Assembly: GCA_009778875.1 (NCBI GenBank)
Contig: WRFI01000003.1
Coordinates: 1 to 37,266, forward strand
Length of the DNA stretch: 37,266 nucleotides
Source of the DNA: Propionibacteriaceae bacterium
GTDB taxonomy: Bacteria; Actinomycetota; Actinomycetes; Propionibacteriales; Propionibacteriaceae
Direction: 5' to 3'
Part shown: positions 26,492 through 33,240 of the stretch, piece after piece
How the letters are laid out: the number at the start of each line of letters is the position of its first letter
Position numbering within the stretch: position 1 is the first letter of the stretch
Notes under the pieces: generated by a model
What the model saw: only the letters and a program-made list of their open reading frames with translations
What the model was told of the DNA's origin: nothing
Databases searched by the model: none
Made by a program: the position numbers and the translations under genes

Positions 26492-28156
26492 TCAGTTGAG
26501 AACGACCGAACTGAAATCGAAGGTCGAGAACGGCGTCATCTTGACCGACTTGACCTTGGTCGAGAAGCCGAACTGGCTGTTCTGGTACCACAGCGGCATC
26601 GTCGGCAGGTCTTGGCCAAGGATGGCCTCCGCCTGCTGGTACAGGCTATTGGCCTGCGAGGCGTCGGTGGCGGCGGCTGCCTGCTTCAGCAGGGAGTCGA
26701 ACTGCGGGTTGGAGTAATCCGTGTCGTTGCTCGAGGCGCCCGTGGCGTAGATCGGCGTCAGGAAGTTCTCGATCGACGGGTAATCCATCTGCCAGCCACC
26801 GCGGAACATGCCGGTCAGGCTCTTGTCGCGCGAGGTGATCAACTGGCGCAGGGTCGCGAAGTCCGGGGTGTCCTTGACGGCGCAGTCCATGCCGAGGTTG
26901 GTCTTCAACTGGTTGCAGACAGCCGTCGCCCACGGATCGTGGCCGCCGTCGCCGTTCACCCAGATGTAGAACGTGCCCTTGTAGCCGCCGGCCGCGTCGT
27001 ACAGCGTCTTGGCCTGCTGCGGGTTGAAGGTGCAGTTGTCGCCGCAAGCACCGGCCTTGTAGCCATCAACCACCGGGCTGACCCAGCCGGTGGCCGGGGT
27101 GCGGGCATTGTTGAAGATGGTGCTGGTCACCGCGGAGCGGTCGAAGCCCATCGAGATGGCCTGGCGCATGCGGATGTCGGCCAATTGCGGGTCAATGCTG
27201 GCCGGCGAGAAGCTCAACACCTGAATGACGCCGGTGTTGGCAGTGCCCCAACGGGGCGAGCCGTCGGAGTTGACCAAATCGGTCTTCCAGATGTCACCGA
27301 CAAGCTGATCGGACGGGATGACGTCAGTCAGGTCGAGGTTGTTGGCCACGACGTCGTTGTAGGCGGCGCTGGTGTCGTTGTAGATCTTGAAGGTCACCTG
27401 GTCGACAGAGCCGGGGTACTTGCCGGAATAGTCGGCGAACTTCTTCAGCACGATCTGGGTGTCATCATTCGTGACGATCTGGTAGGGGCCAGCCGCGATC
27501 GGGGTCTTGGCGAAATCGGTCTTGCCCTGTGACGTGTCGGCGAAGAAGGCGTCCGGCTGCGGCGCGAAGGCCGTGTAGCCGAGGCGGACGACGAGGTTCG
27601 ACGTCGGGGCGTTCGTCTTGATCGTGAAGGTGTAGTCATCGACGACCGTCAAGCCGCTCATGGTTGCGGCGGTGTTGCAGCCGTCGCCAGTGGGATCGTT
27701 GAAGCCGTCGATCATCGCGAAGAAGTACGAGTTGATCTGGGCGTTGTCGCAAGCGGCGCCCCAGTTCCACGCATCGACGAAGTTCTTGGCCTTGACCTCG
27801 GTGCCGTCCTGGAACTTGTAACCCTGGTTGAGCTTGACCGTCCAGTTAGTCGCATCGGTAGAGTCGATGGACTGCGCGATATCCATTTCGGGTGCCGCGT
27901 TGTCGGTGTTGTAATGGACGAGCTTGGCCTCGCTGGCGTCCAGCGGGTTGCCACCGCACACCTCTGAAGTATCGGTGCCCAGAAGCGGATTCTGCGGGGT
28001 GCAGCCACGCACCGTGATGCTGGTGGCAGCCGCCGTGGCGGTGGTCGAGCCAGTGTCGGTCGATGGTGTTGTTGTGTTGTTTCCTGAGCAAGCGCTTAGC
28101 GTCAAAGCGAACGCTGCGCACAGGGCGCCAGCGACGGCGACCTTGGTGGTTTTCAT
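26492..28156 (-). CDS. oppA: Oligopeptide-binding lipoprotein (SBP family 5)
   Basis: 554-residue extracytoplasmic substrate-binding protein. The signal sequence MKTTKVAVAGALCAAFALTL ends in the lipobox LSAC with C23 as the lipidated residue, followed by a Ser/Thr-rich linker (SGNNTTTPSTDTGSTT). The SBP_bac_5 pattern is clear in WTVKLNQGYKFQDGTEVKAKNFVDAWNW and later RMRQAISMGFDRSAV. Cysteines in the mature protein suggest disulfides. The ATG at 28156 has AGGAGG 4 bp upstream. It heads the opp operon; candidate control sites lie at 28196-28280. Peptide is the expected ligand, but the family also binds nickel or sugars. Confidence 0.93.
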   Translation of the reverse strand: MKTTKVAVAGALCAAFALTLSACSGNNTTTPSTDTGSTTATAAATSITVRGCTPQNPLLGTDTSEVCGGNPLDASEAKLVHYNTDNAAPEMDIAQSIDSTDATNWTVKLNQGYKFQDGTEVKAKNFVDAWNWGAACDNAQINSYFFAMIDGFNDPTGDGCNTAATMSGLTVVDDYTFTIKTNAPTSNLVVRLGYTAFAPQPDAFFADTSQGKTDFAKTPIAAGPYQIVTNDDTQIVLKKFADYSGKYPGSVDQVTFKIYNDTSAAYNDVVANNLDLTDVIPSDQLVGDIWKTDLVNSDGSPRWGTANTGVIQVLSFSPASIDPQLADIRMRQAISMGFDRSAVTSTIFNNARTPATGWVSPVVDGYKAGACGDNCTFNPQQAKTLYDAAGGYKGTFYIWVNGDGGHDPWATAVCNQLKTNLGMDCAVKDTPDFATLRQLITSRDKSLTGMFRGGWQMDYPSIENFLTPIYATGASSNDTDYSNPQFDSLLKQAAAATDASQANSLYQQAEAILGQDLPTMPLWYQNSQFGFSTKVKSVKMTPFSTFDFSSVVLN

Positions 28157-28195
28157 ACAACCTCCTGTTGGGGCGCCAAAAGCGACGCCAGCTAA

Positions 28196-28214
28196 ATCAC
28201 TGGGAAATAGTGAT
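28196..28214. repeat. Small inverted repeat in the oppA leader
   Basis: ATCACT-GGGAAAT-AGTGAT, perfect 6-bp arms, about 40 bp before the oppA ATG. It could be an operator or a leader hairpin. Confidence 0.4.
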
Positions 28215-28240
28215 GATTTTCTGCCATTCTGCTGTGATTT

Positions 28241-28280
28241 GGTAACAGATTGGCGACAGTTTTGTTACCGGCCTGTTACG
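28241..28280. promoter_or_regulatory. Three-half-site operator candidate upstream of oppA
   Basis: GGTAACA (28241-28247), TGTTACC (28263-28269) and TGTTACG (28274-28280). The first two form an inverted pair 22 bp apart centre to centre and the second and third a direct pair 11 bp apart, so all three face the same side of the helix. This is the arrangement expected for a dimeric regulator with an extra half-site. The regulator is not identified. Confidence 0.45.
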
Positions 28281-28364
28281 TGCTGTCTCGACGTATCGCC
28301 CAATTGTCGGCTCACAAGGTCTTACGCTGATGTGGTCGCCTCGGTCAAGACTTGATAACGATGC

Positions 28365-28409
28365 ATTCCCCTCCGTCAGGAGGGGTGGCGGCGGAGCCGA
28401 CGGGGTGGT
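28365..28409 (-). repeat. Dispersed two-hairpin repeat, copy R4a (variant stem)
   Basis: On the minus strand: ACCACCCCGTC, short first hairpin CGGC-TCC-GCCG as in R3, then CCCCTCC-TGAC-GGAGGGG and AAT. It faces copy R4b in inverted orientation, 28 bp away core to core. Confidence 0.85.
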
Positions 28410-28414
28410 CCTCT

Positions 28415-28487
28415 GAACGTGTGCAGAAACGTAACCGACCACCCCGTCAGTCGCTCCGCGACTGCCACCCCTCCGCAGAGGGGAATT
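28415..28487 (+). repeat. Dispersed two-hairpin repeat, copy R4b with extended flank
   Basis: The core runs from 28438: ACCACCCCGTC, AGTCGC-TCC-GCGACT, then a CCCCTCCGCAGAGGGG-type hairpin and AATTG. The preceding segment GTGTGCAGAAACGTAAC (28420-28436) matches the flank of R1 at 13.1 kb except for two changes, so the mobile or copied unit is larger than the core. Confidence 0.85.
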
Positions 28488-28492
28488 GCCCC

Positions 28493-28514
28493 GGCGCTTC
28501 GCGCCACCCCGTCA
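28493..28514 (+). repeat. Fragment of the dispersed repeat overlapping the pgsA-like stop codon
   Basis: GGCGC-TTC-GCGCC hairpin followed by ACCCCGTCA, the last bases supplying the stop codon of the CDP-alcohol transferase (28512-28514). Third unit in the 28.4-28.5 kb cluster, incomplete. Confidence 0.55.
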
Positions 28515-29153
28515 GGCCTTTGGGCTTACATTCTTGTCGCGCAGGTAGGCAACCGCGTCCACGATCACCGGCAGCGCCCGGATCACCGTCAGCGCCACCG
28601 CCGCCCAGACGATCACCCAGCCCGCCCAGTAGACGACCGGCCAGCCGTAGGCCTGCCCCAGCACGGTGCTTGGGCCACCCGGCTTCACATAGGCGGCCTC
28701 AATGCCCAGGAACACGAAGGCCAACAGCTTGGCGGCGCCGAAGATCGCCCGCATGGGGCGTCCGGCCGTCAGCCAGGCCGTGAACTTCGAGCGCATCATG
28801 TTCTTCTCGCCGAAGGGCGTCATTCCGTCCGAATAGGACGACGAGCGCAACCCGTCCACCACGAAGGCCCGCGCCACCACCAGCAGCGGCACCCACACCG
28901 GGATCAGGCCGAGGTCCGAAAAGACGATCCAGCAGGCCACCTCGACCACGCGATCGCCGACGATATCGAAGATGGCACCGAATTGGCTGGTTTCGTGGCG
29001 CCGACGGGCCACCCAGCCGTCCAACCCGTCCAGCAGGATGACGACCGCCAGCGCCGGCCCGCACCATTGCACGACGGACGGGTTATGGCCGTACATCACC
29101 CACAAGACGATGAAAAGCGCGATCATGCGCCCGATCGTGATGGCGTTGGCCAT
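28512..29153 (-). CDS. CDP-alcohol phosphatidyltransferase family protein
   Basis: 213-residue integral membrane enzyme of phospholipid synthesis; it swaps CMP of a CDP-alcohol for another alcohol. The full metal-binding motif is present: D42-x2-D45-G46-x2-A49-R50-x8-G59-x3-D63-x3-D67. About six hydrophobic segments are visible. The length and N-terminus MANAITIGRMIALFIVLW suit the PgsA/PIS group, but the alcohol cannot be assigned. AAGGAG lies 5 bp before the ATG at 29153. A hairpin (29169-29187) lies in its leader. It is divergent from fhaA. Its stop codon falls inside a repeat fragment. Confidence 0.88.
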   Translation of the reverse strand: MANAITIGRMIALFIVLWVMYGHNPSVVQWCGPALAVVILLDGLDGWVARRRHETSQFGAIFDIVGDRVVEVACWIVFSDLGLIPVWVPLLVVARAFVVDGLRSSSYSDGMTPFGEKNMMRSKFTAWLTAGRPMRAIFGAAKLLAFVFLGIEAAYVKPGGPSTVLGQAYGWPVVYWAGWVIVWAAVALTVIRALPVIVDAVAYLRDKNVSPKA

Positions 29154-29168
29154 GGCATCTCCTTATGC

Positions 29169-29187
29169 CCGAACTGAGGGAGTTCGG
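29169..29187 (-). repeat. Perfect inverted repeat in the leader of the CDP-alcohol transferase gene
   Basis: CCGAACT-GAGGG-AGTTCGG, 7-bp arms with a 5-nt loop, about 15 bp before the minus-strand ATG and just upstream of its ribosome-binding site. A TAAAGT -10-like box (29202-29207, minus strand) upstream would place the hairpin in the mRNA leader. It could be an operator or a translation-control hairpin. Confidence 0.45.
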
Positions 29188-29241
29188 CGCTGGCGGCTCA
29201 ACTTTACCCGCGATTTCTCCCTGTTCCTCAGGTCGCAAGAC

Positions 29242-29267
29242 TAGACTGGCAAAGAGGTCGCGACCTC
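29242..29267 (+). promoter_or_regulatory. Candidate fhaA promoter with operator-like palindrome
   Basis: TAGACT (29242-29247) is a -10 candidate; the -35 is poor. The perfect 14-bp palindrome GAGGTCG-CGACCTC (29254-29267) starts 7 bp after it, over the expected transcript start, a typical repressor position. The -10 lies 52 bp before the fhaA ATG. Confidence 0.5.
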
Positions 29268-29299
29268 CAATACCAGACCAGACGTCAAGGAGGCACCCC

Positions 29300-30010
29300 A
29301 TGGGGCTGTTCGACAAAATGGAGCGCGGTATTGAATCCGCCGTCCATGGCGCATTCGCCAGTGTCTTCAAGGGTGACGTCGAGCCTGTCGAAATCGCCAC
29401 CGCCCTGCAGAAAGAACTTGATGCTGCCGCCAAGGTCCTGAGCCAAGGCCGAATGCTGGTGCCAAACAACTTCCGGGTCTCCCTCGCGCGGGCCGATTAT
29501 GACCGTCTGGCCCCCTATTCCCGCACGCTCAACGCCGAGATCATCCCCGGGCTGCGCGACCACGCGGCCAGCCGGCGCTATGTCTTCAACGGCCCGATAA
29601 CGATCGCCTATCTGCTGGACGACAAGCTGACCAGCGGACGCTTCGCCATCGTCAGCTCCACCAGGGCCGGTGTCAGCGATGCCGCCGAACCCCGGGCTGA
29701 GGCCTACCACCGCCAGTTGGTGCTGGAGGTCAACGGCGTCCGTCACCCCTTGACACCGCCAGGCTTCACCATCGGGCGGGGCACCGAGGCCGACCTGCGC
29801 ATCAACGACCCCGGCGTTTCCCGGCTGCACGCCCAAATCAGCGTCGAGGACGGCGGCGATGACAACGTGCACGTGACGATCACCGACCTTGGTTCGACCA
29901 ACGGGTTGATCGTCAATGGGCAAAAGGTGCGGTCCGTGCCCTTGGTGGAAGGATCTCGTATCGAGATCGGCACGACCCGCATGCTTGTCCACTCGCCTGT
30001 GGGTGAATAG
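29300..30010 (+). CDS. fhaA: FhaA: DUF3662 domain plus FHA phosphothreonine-binding domain
   Basis: 236-residue cytoplasmic adaptor of cell-wall synthesis control. The DUF3662 domain covers about 3-116 (MGLFDKMERGIESAVHGAFA start) and the FHA domain about 139-232, with GR 159-160, SRLH 174-177 and GSTNG 198-202, the residues that recognise phosphothreonine. In mycobacteria FhaA is about 527 residues because of a long linker; here the two domains are nearly joined. In mycobacteria it binds phosphorylated MviN. The ATG at 29300 was chosen because AAGGAGG precedes it by 6 bp and the protein then begins with the family N-terminus; the frame is open further upstream. First gene of the operon. Confidence 0.93.
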   Translation: MGLFDKMERGIESAVHGAFASVFKGDVEPVEIATALQKELDAAAKVLSQGRMLVPNNFRVSLARADYDRLAPYSRTLNAEIIPGLRDHAASRRYVFNGPITIAYLLDDKLTSGRFAIVSSTRAGVSDAAEPRAEAYHRQLVLEVNGVRHPLTPPGFTIGRGTEADLRINDPGVSRLHAQISVEDGGDDNVHVTITDLGSTNGLIVNGQKVRSVPLVEGSRIEIGTTRMLVHSPVGE

Positions 30011-30011
30011 C

Positions 30012-30479
30012 GTGTCGGCTTTGTTGATCGGCGGGTTGAAGATCGCCTTCGTCGCGCTACTGTGGCTGTTCATAGCACTGGTGGCGGTGGTCGTGCGACA
30101 CGATCTTTTCTTCGTCAACGCGGCGGGCGAGGCCAAGGCGCTGGCCCATTCTGCCGCCCCCAACCCGAAGCGACGCGGCTGGGCGGCCCAGCGACCCCGG
30201 CTCGTTGTTGTCGACGGCGCCGGCAAAGGCGACACCGTCCCCCTGCAAGGCGAGATCGTCGTCGGGCGAGCCGCCGACGCCACCCTCGACGTCAATGACG
30301 ACTACGCCTCCGGCCACCACGCGCGGTTCTACCGCGACGGCCAATCGTGGATCGTCGCCGACATGGGCAGCACCAACGGCACCATCGTCAACGGGCTGCG
30401 GATCGCCCGGCCCACCCGGGTGGGCGACGGCGACATCGTTCGCGTCGGGCGCACCAACCTCAAGGTGGTGGAGCCGTGA
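30012..30479 (+). CDS. fhaB: FhaB (FipA): membrane-anchored FHA domain protein
   Basis: 155 residues, the same length as mycobacterial FhaB. One N-terminal helix (about 5-28) anchors it; the FHA domain covers about 62-153 with VGR at 83-86, SGHH 100-103 and GSTNGT 119-124. It binds phosphothreonine on division or wall proteins. The GTG at 30012 lies 1 bp after the fhaA stop and gives the usual N-terminus VSALLIGGLKIAF; the longer open frame upstream overlaps fhaA and was rejected. The stop overlaps the pstP start (GTGA). Confidence 0.92.
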   Translation: MSALLIGGLKIAFVALLWLFIALVAVVVRHDLFFVNAAGEAKALAHSAAPNPKRRGWAAQRPRLVVVDGAGKGDTVPLQGEIVVGRAADATLDVNDDYASGHHARFYRDGQSWIVADMGSTNGTIVNGLRIARPTRVGDGDIVRVGRTNLKVVEP

Positions 30480-31774
30480 GCGACGAAGAACGCACCGCCC
30501 GCCTGCCAGACGCGCCCGAACCAGCGGATCACTTCTCCTGGCGGGTGTCGGCGGCGTCGTGGGTGGGGTTGCTGCGCCGCAACAACCAAGATTCGGCCTT
30601 CTCGTCGCCCCGGGTGGCCGGTGTGGCCGACGGCATGGGCGGCGAAGCGGCCGGCGACCTGGCGTCGATGGTGGCGGCGCGACGGCTGTGGATGGCGGCG
30701 GCCAACCCGCTGGTCAGTTCGCTGGTCGGCGCGGTGGCGGCAGCCAGCAGCGACATCGCCGCCCTCGTCCAGGCCGACAAGAAGCTTGAGGGCATGGGCA
30801 CGACGATCTGTGCGGCGTTGTTCGACGGTCACGATCTCGACATCGTCCATATCGGCGATTCGCGGGCCTACCGCTGGCGCGCCGGGAAGCTGAAGCAACT
30901 GACCCACGACCACTCTTTCGTCCAACAGTTGATCGACCAGGGCAGCCTGACGGAAGAGCAGGCCCGCGTGCACCCGCGCCGCTCGCTGGTCCTGCGGGTC
31001 GTCAACGGCACCCCGATCGGGTCACCTGACCACTTCACCGAATCTCCCCAGCTGGGTGACCGCTACCTGTTTTGCAGTGACGGGCTGAGCGGCTATGTGG
31101 ACTCCGCCGCGATCAGACAAGCCATCGCCAAGCCCACCCTGGACGAGGCCGTCGACGCCATGCTGGCCGATGTTTCGGCCACCGGCGCGCCCGACAATGT
31201 GAGCGTGGTCTGCACCGAGATCGTCGCCCAGGACGACGACCTTGATGCCGCCCCGGCCAAGCTTTGGGGGGCTGCGTCAAGCCTGACGCCCCCCGATGAC
31301 GCGGACGAGACCGCCGACATAGTTGCCGATCTTGAACGGTGGGGCGCGAAGATCCCGACGGAGGTCGCGCCTCGCACACCGGGCGCCCGACGGGTTGCGC
31401 CCCCGCCGGCGCATCACCGGTGGCGGGCCCTGATCGGGGGCCTGGTTGCGCTGGTGGTCCTGATCGGCGCGGCCATCGGTGGCCTCGCCTGGACCCGCAC
31501 GCAATACTTCATCGGCGTCGCTGACGGAAACGCCGCCATCTTCCAGGGCGTCCCCTACAAGATCGGCCCCTGGTATCTCAGCAGCATCGAGCAGATCAGC
31601 TCCGTCGCCGTATCGGACCTGCCCGACTATTACGCCACCCAGGTGCAAGCCTGGAACATCAGGCCGTCAACCATGCTGGCAGCCCAGGAATCGTTGCAGA
31701 CGCTCAAACAACAAGCCGACGCCTGCATAGCCGCGCGGGAAGGCCTGACACCGACCGTCGAAGGCTGCCCGTGA
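30476..31774 (+). CDS. pstP: Membrane-bound PP2C-type Ser/Thr protein phosphatase (PstP)
   Basis: 432 residues. The catalytic PP2C domain (about 20-250) has RRNNQDS (34-40), ADGMGG (51-56), GDSRAY (127-132), SDGL (201-204) and GAPDNVS (237-243), including the metal-binding aspartates. A linker leads to a transmembrane helix (about 318-338) and an extracytoplasmic tail of about 90 residues with a pair of late cysteines (C417 and C431). It should reverse phosphorylation by PknA/PknB-type kinases. The GTG at 30476 overlaps the fhaB stop (GTGA); the upstream open frame is a shadow. Confidence 0.94.
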   Translation: MSDEERTARLPDAPEPADHFSWRVSAASWVGLLRRNNQDSAFSSPRVAGVADGMGGEAAGDLASMVAARRLWMAAANPLVSSLVGAVAAASSDIAALVQADKKLEGMGTTICAALFDGHDLDIVHIGDSRAYRWRAGKLKQLTHDHSFVQQLIDQGSLTEEQARVHPRRSLVLRVVNGTPIGSPDHFTESPQLGDRYLFCSDGLSGYVDSAAIRQAIAKPTLDEAVDAMLADVSATGAPDNVSVVCTEIVAQDDDLDAAPAKLWGAASSLTPPDDADETADIVADLERWGAKIPTEVAPRTPGARRVAPPPAHHRWRALIGGLVALVVLIGAAIGGLAWTRTQYFIGVADGNAAIFQGVPYKIGPWYLSSIEQISSVAVSDLPDYYATQVQAWNIRPSTMLAAQESLQTLKQQADACIAAREGLTPTVEGCP

Positions 31775-33240
31775 CGGCCGTCGCTGGCACAGCCCCCAGG
31801 ACGCCGAGGCGGGACACACCCCCCAGCGGGCGGTGGGCCGAACTGGGTTTGCTGGTGCCAGCTCTGGCCGTCGGGATCGGCGGCTTCGTGCTGACCAACC
31901 TGAACCGCACCGGCACCTTGCCGCCCCGGTGGTGGCTGGTTCCGGCGCTGGGCACCCTGCTGGCTTTGGCGGCCCATCTGGTGGTGCGGGTGCGGGCCCG
32001 CTACGCCGACCCGGTGATCCTGCCCGTCGTCGTCGCCCTGTGCGGGCTGGGGCTGGCCATGTTGAACCGCCTGGACATGGCGATCGGCGGCACCGACGTG
32101 GCCCGGACGCAGCTCATCTGGATGGTCGTCGGGGTGGCGGTCTTCGCCGCCGTCATCATCTGGTTGCGCGACTACCGGGTGCTGCAGCGCTACCCCTACA
32201 TTCTGTTCATCGCCGGCATGGTGTTGCTGCTCATGCCGCTGATGCCGATCATCGGGACGAACATCAACGGATCGCGCATCTGGATCCGCATCGCCGGCTA
32301 TTCTTTCCAGCCGGCCGAGGTCGCCAAGATCGTCCTGACCCTGGCTTTCGCCAGTTACCTGGCCGACCGCAGCGATGTCCTGGCGTCCGCCGGCAAGAAA
32401 ATCGGCGCGCTGACGCTGCCCCGGTTGCGTGACGTCGTGCCGGTTTTCATCATGTGGGCGGCGGGCGTGGTTGTCCTGGTGTTCCAGAACGACCTTGGCA
32501 CGGCGCTGCTGTTTTTCGGCCTGTTCATCGTCATGATGTATGTGGCGACCGACCGGATCAGCTGGGTCGTCGTCGGCGGTTTGGCGTTCGCCGGGGCGGC
32601 CGCCGTCATCTACCGCTTCGCCGGTCATGTGCAGGTGCGCGTCGACTCGTGGCTGCATCCTTTCACGGACCTGAACCAGAACTACCAGATAATCGAAGGC
32701 CAATTCGGCATGGCCTGGGGCGGGTTGTTCGGGCGCGGCTGGGGCCTCGGGTCGCCGTCCCGCATACCGCTGGCGGGCACCGACTTCATTTCGGCGGCGA
32801 TGGGCGAGGAAATCGGCCTGGTCGGCCTGACGGGCATCATCGTCTTGTACGCCCTGATAGTGGCCCGCGGCCTGAAGACCGCCCTGTTGGCGCGTGACTC
32901 TTTCGGCAAGCTGCTGACGGCCGGCTTCAGTTTCGTCTTCGTCCTTCAGGTGACGGCCATCATCGGCGGCGTCACCAGGCTCTTACCCCTGACCGGCCTG
33001 ACGACACCTTTCCTGTCGCGCGGCGGCTCGTCGCTGGTGGCCAACTGGGCGATCGCGGCGATATTGATCGTGGTCAGCCACCAGGCCCGCCGTCCGGTCG
33101 TCGACTTCGAGCCCTTCGTCGATCTGGACGTCGAACAGACCACCGTCATCGACCTGAGCAGCCTTGAGGACGGCGCCGTCGGGCCACGGGTGTCGGCCGA
33201 CGACACGACCCAACAGCGGGCGTTGGTGAGGGAACAATGA
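31771..33240 (+). CDS. rodA: SEDS peptidoglycan glycosyltransferase (RodA/FtsW family)
   Basis: 489-residue polytopic protein that polymerises lipid II. About ten or more helices are visible between residues 22 and 440. QNDLGTALLFFGLF (239-252) and LAGTDFISAAMGEEIGLVG (334-352) are SEDS signatures; D338 corresponds to the catalytic aspartate of RodA. A hydrophilic C-terminal tail follows VSHQARRP. The GTG at 31771 overlaps the pstP stop, and its stop overlaps the pbpA start. Together with PbpA it forms a SEDS-bPBP pair. In this operon the mycobacterial name is rodA. Confidence 0.93.
   Translation: MTAVAGTAPRTPRRDTPPSGRWAELGLLVPALAVGIGGFVLTNLNRTGTLPPRWWLVPALGTLLALAAHLVVRVRARYADPVILPVVVALCGLGLAMLNRLDMAIGGTDVARTQLIWMVVGVAVFAAVIIWLRDYRVLQRYPYILFIAGMVLLLMPLMPIIGTNINGSRIWIRIAGYSFQPAEVAKIVLTLAFASYLADRSDVLASAGKKIGALTLPRLRDVVPVFIMWAAGVVVLVFQNDLGTALLFFGLFIVMMYVATDRISWVVVGGLAFAGAAAVIYRFAGHVQVRVDSWLHPFTDLNQNYQIIEGQFGMAWGGLFGRGWGLGSPSRIPLAGTDFISAAMGEEIGLVGLTGIIVLYALIVARGLKTALLARDSFGKLLTAGFSFVFVLQVTAIIGGVTRLLPLTGLTTPFLSRGGSSLVANWAIAAILIVVSHQARRPVVDFEPFVDLDVEQTTVIDLSSLEDGAVGPRVSADDTTQQRALVREQ

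Larger units (their letters stand above)
28157..28364 (-). promoter_or_regulatory. Upstream region of the opp operon
   Basis: About 208 bp before oppA, forming with repeats R4a-c the 355 bp gap up to the CDP-alcohol transferase stop. It contains an inverted repeat at 28196-28214 and the TGTTAC-type half-sites at 28241-28280, described separately. I do not see a confident -35/-10 pair, though CAGAAT on the minus strand could be a -10. Local A/T content is higher than in flanking genes, as expected for a promoter. Confidence 0.5.
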
